Source: Sulfurospirillum sp. UBA4058 (GTDB taxonomy: Bacteria > Campylobacterota > Campylobacteria > Campylobacterales > Sulfurospirillaceae). Taken from it: 64,000 nt of DNA. Below, piece after piece: positions 35,512-43,944 of this stretch. The translations under genes were made by a program, and so were the position numbers. The stretch spans positions 186,001-250,000 of the forward strand of contig DFZK01000015.1 in assembly GCA_002382085.1 (NCBI GenBank), given 5' to 3'. Each line of letters begins with the position of its first letter. Position 1 is the first letter of the stretch. The notes beneath the pieces were generated by a model. That model saw only the letters and a program-made list of their open reading frames with translations, made no database searches and was not told the origin of the DNA.

Positions 35512-36612
35512 ATGGGTTTAGGTGTCGGTATCGTAGGACTCCCCAATGTCGGAAAATCAACCACGTTTAACGCGCTGACTAAAGCGCAAAATGCAGAATC
35601 AGCGAATTATCCTTTTTGCACGATCGAACCCAATAAAGCCATCGTACCCGTGCCCGATCCGAGGCTTGAGGTACTAGCAACGATCGTAAAACCCGAACGT
35701 ATTCAACACTCAACGGTCGATTTCGTGGACATCGCGGGTTTGGTGAAAGGGGCTAGTGCGGGAGAGGGGCTCGGCAATCAGTTTTTGTCGAACATTCGTG
35801 AAGTCGAAGTTATTTTACACATGGTGCGCTGTTTTGAAGATGAGAACATCACGCACGTTGAAAACAGCGTCAATCCCTTGCGCGACATCGAAATTATCGA
35901 AACGGAACTGATTTTAGCCGACGTGCAACAGCTCGATAAAAAGCTTGATCGTCTTCGTCGTCAAGCCAAAGCCGATAAAAGCGCGCAAGGAGTCTTAGAG
36001 ATCGCAGAAGCGTTACGAGCGCATTTAGACGAGCTCAAACCGGTTAGCACGTTTGCCAAACAAGACGATGCGCATTTTGAAGCTTTGGATAAAGAGCTTC
36101 GTTTTCTCTCCAATAAAACCGTTATTTACGGTGCTAACGTCGATGAAGCGGGACTTTTAGAGGAAAATGATTTTGTCAAAGCGGTGAAAGTCCATGCTCA
36201 AGCAGTCGGTGCGGACGTGGTCGTGTTGTGTGCAAAAGTCGAAGAAGAGATGGTCGCCCTTGAAGAAGAAGAGGCCGAAGAGTTTTTAAAAGAGTTGGGC
36301 GTCGAGGAGTCGGGCTTAAAACAGATTATTCGTTTGGCATTCGAAAAATTGGGTCTTGCGTCGTACTTTACCGCGGGTGTCAAAGAGGTGCGCGCTTGGA
36401 CGATTCGCAAAGGGTGGCGTGCTCCCAAAGCCGCTTCGGTTATTCACAACGATTTTGAAAAAGGCTTTATTCGCGCCGAAGTGATCGGCTATGACGACTA
36501 CGTCGCATGTCAGGGCGAAACCGGTGCGAAGGAAGCGGGCAAAATGCGCTTAGAGGGCAAAGAGTACGTCGTTCAAGACGGTGATGTCATGCACTTTAGA
36601 TTTAACGTTTAA
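35512..36612 (+). CDS. ychF: Ribosome-associated ATPase YchF/OLA1
   Basis: A 366-residue Obg-family P-loop NTPase that prefers ATP. It shows GLPNVGKST (9-17), DIAGLVKGASAGEGLGNQFL (switch II), a central coiled coil (residues ~125-195) and the C-terminal TGS domain with FTAGVKEVRAWTIRKG and HNDFEKGFIRAEVI. YchF binds ribosomes and affects translation and stress response. Length and motifs are standard. Confidence 0.96.
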   Translation: MGLGVGIVGLPNVGKSTTFNALTKAQNAESANYPFCTIEPNKAIVPVPDPRLEVLATIVKPERIQHSTVDFVDIAGLVKGASAGEGLGNQFLSNIREVEVILHMVRCFEDENITHVENSVNPLRDIEIIETELILADVQQLDKKLDRLRRQAKADKSAQGVLEIAEALRAHLDELKPVSTFAKQDDAHFEALDKELRFLSNKTVIYGANVDEAGLLEENDFVKAVKVHAQAVGADVVVLCAKVEEEMVALEEEEAEEFLKELGVEESGLKQIIRLAFEKLGLASYFTAGVKEVRAWTIRKGWRAPKAASVIHNDFEKGFIRAEVIGYDDYVACQGETGAKEAGKMRLEGKEYVVQDGDVMHFRFNV

Positions 36613-36690
36613 ATAAAAAAAAGGTGGTTACATGTAAATACCCTTTCTTCGATTAAATTACGTTTTTTACTGCATAAGTTATAAAAGCGG

Positions 36691-37290
36691 TTATTTCTTC
36701 AAAAGAGTATCAAGCATCACCAGATAGTCCGATAAAACATTTTTCAAATCATAATCCTCTTTGATCATAGAATGAAAATACATACCGTCCGCCGTTGCGA
36801 TAAGGCTTTTAAGCCATTTTTTCGCATCGGGTTGCAAGGAGCCATTTTGGATCATTTCATCAAAAATGGCTTCAAGCGAAGCATAAGTGGTATTGTAAAA
36901 ATCAATGTTGATTTGATTGATGTATTCATTTTCCACGTTCATGTACAGCACAAAGGTGTCGCGGACTACTTTATCTAATTCTGTATACATCGGATCGTTA
37001 TTGAGGTCTGTATACGAAGCGAAAAATGCTAACAGTTTACCCAGAAACGTTTTTTGCGTCTCAATGTCTTGTGCAACATGCTTTAGCATTTCATCGCTTT
37101 TACGCCGAATCACTTCATAAATCAATGCCTCTTTTGTCTTAAAGTAGTAGTAAAACTGACCTTTAGACATCATAAGCGATGCGATAAATTTATTGAGTGA
37201 AAATTGGCGTATGCCGTTTTGTACAAACGCCTCATACGCTTTTTCACAAATGAACTGCGTTTTGTCCTCTAATTTGACTTTTTGTGCCAT
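36691..37290 (-). CDS. TetR-family regulator of the RND efflux operon
   Basis: A 199-residue regulator with a TetR helix-turn-helix near residues 15-55 (FSLNKFIASLMMSKGQFYYYFKTKEALI) and a C-terminal effector domain. It lies 65 bases past the RND gene on the same strand, so it is probably the last gene of the efflux operon it represses. Two matching operator copies lie before tolC. Confidence 0.86.
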   Translation of the reverse strand: MAQKVKLEDKTQFICEKAYEAFVQNGIRQFSLNKFIASLMMSKGQFYYYFKTKEALIYEVIRRKSDEMLKHVAQDIETQKTFLGKLLAFFASYTDLNNDPMYTELDKVVRDTFVLYMNVENEYINQINIDFYNTTYASLEAIFDEMIQNGSLQPDAKKWLKSLIATADGMYFHSMIKEDYDLKNVLSDYLVMLDTLLKK

Positions 37291-37355
37291 ACCTTTTATC
37301 CTTCAACTAAACGTGTCATTGTACCAAGTTTATGCCATCATCGTAGACCTACGCT

Positions 37356-40300
37356 TTATTTTTGTGTGTAGAACTTTCTAAGTTTATCATCCCATGGTGC
37401 GACCATTTTGTAAAAAGCAGGAACAACAAACAAGCTTAAAAGGGTGGAAATGAGCAGTCCAAAGATAACGCTAATCCCCATCGGCGCTTTAATGCCCGAA
37501 CCCTCACCAATCGAAATAGCCAGTGGTAGCATACCAAAACACATCGCAATCGTTGTCATCAAGATAGGGCGAAGCCTTGAAACGCCCGCATGAATGATAG
37601 CGCTTTCTAACTCCATGGCTTCGTCTCTGTTTTTATTGGCGGCATCCACAACCAGCGTAGAGTTTTTACCGACAAGCCCTAACAGTAAAAAAAGTCCCAT
37701 CATGCTAAAGAGACTCATCGGCATATGCGCAAAATAGAGCCCTAAAAAAGCGCCTGTAAAACTTAACGGCATCGCGCTCATAATGATGATGGGTTGCAAT
37801 GGCGATTCGTACAAAGAGGCTAGAATGAGATAGATCATAATGATAGCCGCCATAATGGCAACGCCAAACGCTTCGTTGGTTTCTGCCATACTTTTTGCAT
37901 CCCCTTCAAGCTCATAACTGACTCCCTCTAAAAGCCACTGGTCTTGATGGGCGATGACGGAGTTTACAAGCTGGTCTAGCGTTAGATCGTGCGATAGATC
38001 AGCTCCCACAAGAATATACTTCTGGCGATCCCATCGTTTGATGGTTGTGGGAGCGTTGGTATGCGTGATGTGAACCAGACTTGATAACAGGATCATTTGG
38101 TCTTTGTCATTTTTGATGAATAGATTGCCAATCTCTTCGGGGCTCATGCGCTTCTCATCGGATAGACGCATCACAATATCGTACTCCTTGCCGTTTTGAC
38201 GATAGTAACTGACCGCCATCTCTCCTGAATAAGCCAGTGCGACCAAATTGGCGATGTCGCTGGTTTTGACACCGTATTTGGCGCTATTGGCACTGAGAAT
38301 TTTTAAAGAGAGCTCGGGAGATCTCTTTTGTATATTGCTTTGAATACTCGTAGCACCTTGAATCGTGTGTAAATGCTCCATCAGTTTATGCGCCGATGCT
38401 TCAACCAAAGCTTCATTGGATGCTCTGAGAATGATCTGAAACGGCGTTACAATCTCACTTCCCGCACTTCCATCTTCTGTTTCATTGATGTTGATTTCGA
38501 TGCCATCATAAGCCTTGGCTTGTTCACGGATCTCATTCATGATCTCTTGTTGGCTTTTACGACGTTGATCGATGGAGACAAGCTTAACGAAAATAGCGCC
38601 CTCGTGAATCGAGCTGTTAAGCCCCACCGATAGGGAAGAGTAATCAACCTCAGGACGCGTTAAGAGCTCTTTTTGAATCTTTAGCGATTGCACTTTCATG
38701 GCTTCCATCGAGATGCCTGTTGGAGCAGTTAAAGAGATTTTGAATTGGCTTTTATCCTCTTTGGGCATAAAGACCATGCCCAAGTTTTCAGAGAGCACTA
38801 ACGAGAGTATAAAAAGGGCTAAAGCGCTTAAAAGCGTCGTTTTTTGATAGTGCAATGCTTTGGTAAGCACTGTTTTATACCATTGCTCCAAAGCAAGGAA
38901 AATGCGCTCTGTTTTGAGGTAAAAAGTCGAATGTACCGGTTTTGCGACCAATGAAATAACCATAGGTATAAGTGTAATAACGATGATGTATGAAACACAC
39001 ACTGCCGCAACAATGGTAATGCCAAAACTCGTAAAAAAGCGACCGATCAGACCACTCATGTTTGCAATAGGAATAAACACTGCTAAAAGCATCGCTGAAA
39101 TGGCTAAAATCGAAAAAGAGATTTCGCCCACACCCTCTTTTGCCGCTTGTAACCTTGGAGTGCCATCTTCGAGCTTTTTATAGATGTTCTCGATCACTAC
39201 GATGGCATCGTCGATAATAATGCCAATGGCAAGAGTCAGTGCGGTAAGGGTGAGAAGATTGAGTGTTTGAGAGCTCCATCCCATAATCGCTAAAACACCA
39301 AAAATCGATACGGGTAACGCAATAGCGGCTACAAAGGTTAATGTCAGGTTGCGTAAAAAAACCAAAACGACTAAAGAGGCTAAAGCACATCCTAAAACAA
39401 GGTCAAATTGAACACTGTGCAGGGTCGATTTGATAAATGTCGTTGAGTCAAATAAAATATCGATATGAAACTCTTTGGAGAGTTTTTGTAACGTTGGAAT
39501 CTGCTCTTTAACGCTATCGGCAATCTCAATTTCATTGGCACCAGAGACCTTTTTGATTTCGAGTAAAACACCGCCGTTGCTATTGAAGTTGGCATACGTT
39601 CGCTCATCGGAGATGTCATTTAAAACCGTTGCAACATCACCCAGTAAAACGCCATCTTTGATTTTAATGGTTTTTAACTCTTCCACATTTAACGCATCTG
39701 CGTCAATGGAAATACTCCACTCTTTTTCATGTTGAACAACGCGTCCACCATCTCGCTTGATGTTTTCTTCATTGATTTTAGTGGCAAGATCGTTAAGGTC
39801 AAGACCGTATTCGCTCAGTTTGGCGATATTAGGCGTGATTTTAAGGATTTTATTGCGTAAACCAATGACACTGACTTGTCCCACGCCTCGGACATTTTGC
39901 AGTTTTGGTTTGACGGTTTCGTTGGCAAAGATCATCAAATTTTGAACATCATCGGATGTTGTTGAGACAAAAAGGGTGATAATAGGTGCGGCATTCATCG
40001 AATATTTTTCAATAATAGGCTTGTCAACGCCACTTGGAAGTTCGATGGAAGCGACTTTGTCCCTCACGTCATTGGTGGCATCTTCGATGGATTTGGTTAG
40101 TTTAAATTGTGCTACAACCACCGAAACGCCGCGAGAGGTGTTGGAACTCACACTCTCAAGCTCGGAAATACTGCTAATCGCCTCTTCGATTTTGTCGGTG
40201 ATCTTACTCTCAATCACTTCTGCTGAGCCATTTTTGTACGTTGTCATAACGGTTACGACGGGAATATCGACATTGGGAAGATAGGTCTCTGGCATTTTTT

Positions 40301-40382
40301 GCCTTTGGGTATAGCCAAAAAACAAAATTGCCAGCGCAAACATAAGGGTGGTAATCGGTTTTGAAATCGCAAATCGGTGCAT
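37356..40382 (-). CDS. RND-family efflux transporter (inner-membrane pump)
   Basis: A 1008-residue HAE1/AcrB-type pump with 12 helices and two large periplasmic loops. Landmarks are FAISKPITTLMFALAILFFGY, the charged helix-4 pair in LALAIGIIIDDAIVVIENIY and GLVGKNSTLVVDAANKNRDEA in the second half. It exports drugs or toxic organics using the proton gradient. It follows the adaptor gene by eight bases. Substrate range cannot be told. Confidence 0.92.
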   Translation of the reverse strand: MHRFAISKPITTLMFALAILFFGYTQRQKMPETYLPNVDIPVVTVMTTYKNGSAEVIESKITDKIEEAISSISELESVSSNTSRGVSVVVAQFKLTKSIEDATNDVRDKVASIELPSGVDKPIIEKYSMNAAPIITLFVSTTSDDVQNLMIFANETVKPKLQNVRGVGQVSVIGLRNKILKITPNIAKLSEYGLDLNDLATKINEENIKRDGGRVVQHEKEWSISIDADALNVEELKTIKIKDGVLLGDVATVLNDISDERTYANFNSNGGVLLEIKKVSGANEIEIADSVKEQIPTLQKLSKEFHIDILFDSTTFIKSTLHSVQFDLVLGCALASLVVLVFLRNLTLTFVAAIALPVSIFGVLAIMGWSSQTLNLLTLTALTLAIGIIIDDAIVVIENIYKKLEDGTPRLQAAKEGVGEISFSILAISAMLLAVFIPIANMSGLIGRFFTSFGITIVAAVCVSYIIVITLIPMVISLVAKPVHSTFYLKTERIFLALEQWYKTVLTKALHYQKTTLLSALALFILSLVLSENLGMVFMPKEDKSQFKISLTAPTGISMEAMKVQSLKIQKELLTRPEVDYSSLSVGLNSSIHEGAIFVKLVSIDQRRKSQQEIMNEIREQAKAYDGIEININETEDGSAGSEIVTPFQIILRASNEALVEASAHKLMEHLHTIQGATSIQSNIQKRSPELSLKILSANSAKYGVKTSDIANLVALAYSGEMAVSYYRQNGKEYDIVMRLSDEKRMSPEEIGNLFIKNDKDQMILLSSLVHITHTNAPTTIKRWDRQKYILVGADLSHDLTLDQLVNSVIAHQDQWLLEGVSYELEGDAKSMAETNEAFGVAIMAAIIMIYLILASLYESPLQPIIIMSAMPLSFTGAFLGLYFAHMPMSLFSMMGLFLLLGLVGKNSTLVVDAANKNRDEAMELESAIIHAGVSRLRPILMTTIAMCFGMLPLAISIGEGSGIKAPMGISVIFGLLISTLLSLFVVPAFYKMVAPWDDKLRKFYTQK

Positions 40383-40390
40383 AGGATCCT

Positions 40391-41086
40391 CTATTTTGGC
40401 TGAATCATGCCATCGCCAAACGTGCCGATAATCACATCAACACCGTTGGCTTCAGCATACAGTTTTTTGCTCTCTTGATGAATCACAGGGTAAATCTTCG
40501 TAATGTTCACGCAGAGGGGTTGGCTCTCTTTGGCATCTTTTTTGAAACAAAAAGGATCGCCCACATGCACATCGTATGCAAAGCGTGAATCAAACGCTAA
40601 TAAAAGCTTTTTTTCATGAGAGACAAGCTTTAAAAGGGCTTTTGCACCTGTTCCTGTCATATCTCCCACTTCAATGTTTTTCTCAGCGATTATCCCTGAA
40701 AAAGGGGCGGTTAATTTCATTTTTGCAACTTTTTCTTCACTTAAAAGGAGGGCACTTTTAGCCCTATCAAGCTCTGAACGCAATTTTTCAAGGGTGTTTT
40801 TATCGAACACTTCAGCACTGTTTTCATAGCGTTGATACTGTGCAACTAAGAAGTGGTAGTCACTTTTTGCCATCTCTAAAGCCGCTTTTTCTTCTTTATC
40901 ATTGAGGGCTAAAAGCAACTGAGACTTGGTTACATGGCTTCCGACATCGACGTTAATGGTTGAAACAATGCCTTGTGTGACGACATTTAAAGAAGCTTCT
41001 TTGAGTGCTTTCACTTCGTATGTGGCATAGATGTCTGCGAACACAACGGTGCATAAACCTATAATGAGTGTGACTATTTTTTGCAT
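40391..41086 (-). CDS. Short RND periplasmic adaptor (membrane-fusion protein)
   Basis: A 231-residue adaptor, shorter than the usual ~350. It has a signal peptide (to VVFA), half of a lipoyl motif (GIVSTINVDVGSHVTKSQLLLAL), a coiled coil (~70-125) and the second lipoyl half (KLTAPFSGIIAEKNIEVGDM). It keeps a beta-barrel part but lacks most of the membrane-proximal domain. It joins the pump to the TolC-like channel; its start touches the tolC stop. Confidence 0.85.
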   Translation of the reverse strand: MQKIVTLIIGLCTVVFADIYATYEVKALKEASLNVVTQGIVSTINVDVGSHVTKSQLLLALNDKEEKAALEMAKSDYHFLVAQYQRYENSAEVFDKNTLEKLRSELDRAKSALLLSEEKVAKMKLTAPFSGIIAEKNIEVGDMTGTGAKALLKLVSHEKKLLLAFDSRFAYDVHVGDPFCFKKDAKESQPLCVNITKIYPVIHQESKKLYAEANGVDVIIGTFGDGMIQPK

Positions 41087-42333
41087 TAAGACTCTCCTAT
41101 GAGTGTTGCTAAATCAATGCCCATAGCAAAGGCATGTTCTGCTTTTTTCAGTTCAATTTCATTTTTTGCCGCTATGGAACGGTAATACGCCTCTTCTTTT
41201 TTGGTCAGTTCACTGAGGTAATCCGTGTGGCTGATGAGGTTTTCTTTAAAGCGTTTTTTCGCGTATTCATATGCCATGCTGGTTGCATTCAGTGCTGCAT
41301 CGGCGGCATTTAATTTGATGCGCGCAGTCTCTAGGGCGCGTCTGGCGATCTCTTGATCCATCTTGGCTTCTTTTTCTTTGGATGCAATTTCTTGATTGAA
41401 GGCTAGAACCCCTAATCTTGCCGCTTCTTTGTCTTTGGCAATTTTGCCTGCGTCAAACAGCGGAAAGCTAAACTGAAGGCTAAGATCGCTGTTTTGTTTG
41501 GGAAGCGATGTTGTGCCGCTTTGTTCTTCAAAGGTGGAATAGGTGTTGTTTTTGAGTGCGTATTGAACAGAAACGGTTGGCAAGTACGTGTACTGAGAGG
41601 ATGCAAACTCCAAGCTTTGTGCCATCTGTTTATCGGCTTTAATGTCTGCTCTTTGCCCATCATTTGTAGCTTCTGTCTCACGCAGAAACTCTTCTTCTTT
41701 GTCCAATGTAAGGCTAAGCCCCGTTACATGTAAAAGTTTCAAATGAGAACTTTCTAGTTGAAGTTTCATGGATGCAAGGTCATACTCTGCCTCTTTTTTG
41801 GAGGCTATCATGGCATGGACTTTATCGTTGGTTGCAAGATCATTATGGACTAAAACGGTAATGTTCTTGATGTTTTCTTCTAGCTCTTTGAGTTTATAGT
41901 CCAACACGAGCATGCCTGATTTTGCATTTTGAATGATGTAATACTCTTTGATGATGTTAAGCTGTAACTGTTGCTTGGTAAATTCGCTTTTATACGTCTG
42001 TGCATCGTAAGCACTTTTTTGCGATGCGATCTTTGCTTCCCTTTTGAAACCGTCAAACAAAATGTACGAAGCCCTTAGTCCCATGTAATCGCTATCTTGA
42101 GGTTCATACGAGGTTTTTTTAAACTTCGTCTCTCTGCCTGCAATCATATCGATAGTGGGAAAATACTCTTTTTGAGATGACTCATGCTCTTTTTGAGCTT
42201 TTTTTTGGTAGCTGAGTTGCGCTTGATACGATTCATTATTGCCAACCGCACGCAAGAGTTCTTTAAGACCTACATCAGCTTGCACATATTGCCAAGACCA
42301 AAAAGCTAAAACAATAAAAAGTTTTATGTTCAT
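41086..42333 (-). CDS. TolC-like outer-membrane efflux protein
   Basis: A 415-residue outer-membrane factor with a signal peptide (to VQA), two OEP repeats of long helices and a DLSLQFSFPLFDAGK strand. A repeated DYL/DY segment in the second half is typical. ATG 42333 has AAGG upstream; an in-frame GTG lies seven codons earlier. It is the first gene of the efflux operon and lies directly downstream of the operator pair. Confidence 0.88.
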   Translation of the reverse strand: MNIKLFIVLAFWSWQYVQADVGLKELLRAVGNNESYQAQLSYQKKAQKEHESSQKEYFPTIDMIAGRETKFKKTSYEPQDSDYMGLRASYILFDGFKREAKIASQKSAYDAQTYKSEFTKQQLQLNIIKEYYIIQNAKSGMLVLDYKLKELEENIKNITVLVHNDLATNDKVHAMIASKKEAEYDLASMKLQLESSHLKLLHVTGLSLTLDKEEEFLRETEATNDGQRADIKADKQMAQSLEFASSQYTYLPTVSVQYALKNNTYSTFEEQSGTTSLPKQNSDLSLQFSFPLFDAGKIAKDKEAARLGVLAFNQEIASKEKEAKMDQEIARRALETARIKLNAADAALNATSMAYEYAKKRFKENLISHTDYLSELTKKEEAYYRSIAAKNEIELKKAEHAFAMGIDLATLIGES

Positions 42334-42380
42334 ACGATACCTTGTCCCTTTCACAATAAAATTTGAACTGATTTAAAAAA

Positions 42381-42399
42381 TAAACCATCGGTCTAATTT
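42381..42399 (-). promoter_or_regulatory. TetR operator candidate 1 before the efflux operon
   Basis: TAAACCATCGGTCTAATTT, with an inverted ACC-ATC-GGT core, occurs here and again at 42426-42444, with starts 45 bases apart. The pair lies upstream of tolC, where a TetR repressor from the same operon should bind. Confidence 0.6.
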
Positions 42400-42425
42400 T
42401 AATCAAGAAGAGCTTGTATTACAAT

Positions 42426-42444
42426 TAAACCATCGGTCTAATTT
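42426..42444 (-). promoter_or_regulatory. TetR operator candidate 2 before the efflux operon
   Basis: Identical 19-base copy of operator candidate 1. It may also affect the divergent gene at 42495, whose start is 51 bases away. Confidence 0.6.
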
Positions 42445-42494
42445 AGGAACTGATTTTGCTTGTCAAAAAGTGATAATTTAAATGGGGGCATCGT

Positions 42495-43142
42495 ATGGAA
42501 GTATCAGCATCGTATCAAAACAACATTCGTTTGATGCAAAAGATAGGGACGAACAGTAGTCGGGCACAAATGCAACAGCCTTATGCTCAATCGTTTGAGG
42601 CTATTTATCAAAAGGCGCAGGAGAGTGATGTAACGCTTCAAAGTGCCAAATCATTTTTAAAAGGGCTGAGTTTGGATGAACTCTCCACGTTGCAGCACTA
42701 TACGGGCTTGGCAGATGATGTTAATGTCGATACGCTGAGTAATGAGGGTGCGTACAATCTTTTGATGCACGATTCTGAAAAGTATGATTTTAACAGTGAT
42801 GGTATTGTTCAAGATGGCGCAGCTTCAAAGGCATCGGTCATTCCTTCTAACATGAGTGATGCTATGAAAGAAGCGTATGTCAATACGCTAAGCGGCATGG
42901 ATGAAAAACAGCGCTTTTATGCGATGACGGCTGTGAGTTTACAATCTGGACATTCTATCTTAGACTCCGTTAATGGCTCACAATCCAGTGACTCTGCTAA
43001 CCAACCAGCGTTAACCTATGAATTGCTCTCAGCGCGCATTAACGCTATCTTACATCCGACGGGTGGGGCGTATACCTCTTCTGAAATGAAAGCATCTTTA
43101 GAAGAGTTTTGGCAAAACTTCCAGAAAAATTACCAAGCGTAA
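42495..43142 (+). CDS. Uncharacterised protein with an EF-hand-like loop
   Basis: A 215-residue protein I do not recognise. It has no signal peptide or membrane segment. Residues 98-107 read DFNSDGIVQD, a DxNxDG loop like those of EF-hand or dockerin calcium sites. Glutamine- and serine-rich stretches surround it, and a weak repeated FxQ...F pattern ends the protein (EEFWQNFQKNYQ). It is divergent from the efflux operon and shares its control region. The 241 bases after it hold no gene, only AT-rich sequence and the torD promoter. Confidence 0.72.
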   Translation: MEVSASYQNNIRLMQKIGTNSSRAQMQQPYAQSFEAIYQKAQESDVTLQSAKSFLKGLSLDELSTLQHYTGLADDVNVDTLSNEGAYNLLMHDSEKYDFNSDGIVQDGAASKASVIPSNMSDAMKEAYVNTLSGMDEKQRFYAMTAVSLQSGHSILDSVNGSQSSDSANQPALTYELLSARINAILHPTGGAYTSSEMKASLEEFWQNFQKNYQA

Positions 43143-43311
43143 CGCATTAGCAACCTATGAAAAATCTTTTCGGTTCTGCATTATTCATCTCTTTAAACGT
43201 TGATTCGTGCGTTTTAAACAATGTCCTTTCCCTTTTTATCTCTTCTCATGTTACGATTGTTTACCGTATATAAGATTTCGATCCTTTCCGCGTCCAAAAG
43301 CTTTTTTGCGA

Positions 43312-43326
43312 TTTTTTTGCTCTTTT
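43312..43326 (+). promoter_or_regulatory. T-rich promoter element before torD
   Basis: TTTTTTTGC-TCTTTT has the same shape as elements at 24857, 51420 and 54601, and resembles the Campylobacterota extended -10. It is about 60 bases before torD. Confidence 0.4.
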
Positions 43327-43383
43327 TTTCATTTACCATTCTTGTATGTTTCTAAATAAAATAGATTAAATAAAGAGTTTAAA

Positions 43384-43944
43384 ATGCAAAGTAACGTCCT
43401 TCCTCGATCGCAACGTTTGGAGACGCTCAAACGTTTGCGCGATTTTTTCAACGCACACAATTCTCAGACGCTTAAACAGGCTTACGATGCGTTTTCACTC
43501 GAACATTCGATCGACGAGGACGAACTAGAAGCCCTTTTTAATCGTTACTTCGTCGGCCCGATGGAACCGGTCGCCGATCCTTTTGCTTCGGTTTATCTTG
43601 ACGACCCTCAAAGCGTAATGACGCAAAGCACTTTACATGTAAGATCGCTTTACGAAACGATGGGCTTTTTTTATCCCTTAAAAAACATTGTTCCCGAAGA
43701 TCATATCGGCGTGGAACTAGATGCGTATTATCAATTGATCTATTTAGAAGAGGTCAAAAACGTCGCCTATTTAAGCGAACTTCGTTACTACTTTTTTCAC
43801 GAGCATATTGCGGTGTGGATGCCGCAATTGATCGAACGCGCGATGCACGGACGAAGCGAAGGAGACAATGCGATTCTTTTTATTTTAAACGAGCTCAAAT
43901 CATTCTTGATAAGAGAAACAACGACAACAAGGAGTCACGAATGA
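43384..43944 (+). CDS. TorD-family molybdoenzyme chaperone
   Basis: A 186-residue, all-helical cytoplasmic chaperone of the TorD/DmsD type. The helical bundle carries EPVADPFASVYLDD and the EDHIGVELDAYYQLIYLE segment with the family's (E/D)H(I/V)xxE motif. Such proteins hold the apo-molybdoenzyme and its Tat signal until the cofactor is inserted. The client is almost surely the oxidoreductase that starts four bases before its end (ATGA overlap). Confidence 0.88.
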   Translation: MQSNVLPRSQRLETLKRLRDFFNAHNSQTLKQAYDAFSLEHSIDEDELEALFNRYFVGPMEPVADPFASVYLDDPQSVMTQSTLHVRSLYETMGFFYPLKNIVPEDHIGVELDAYYQLIYLEEVKNVAYLSELRYYFFHEHIAVWMPQLIERAMHGRSEGDNAILFILNELKSFLIRETTTTRSHE

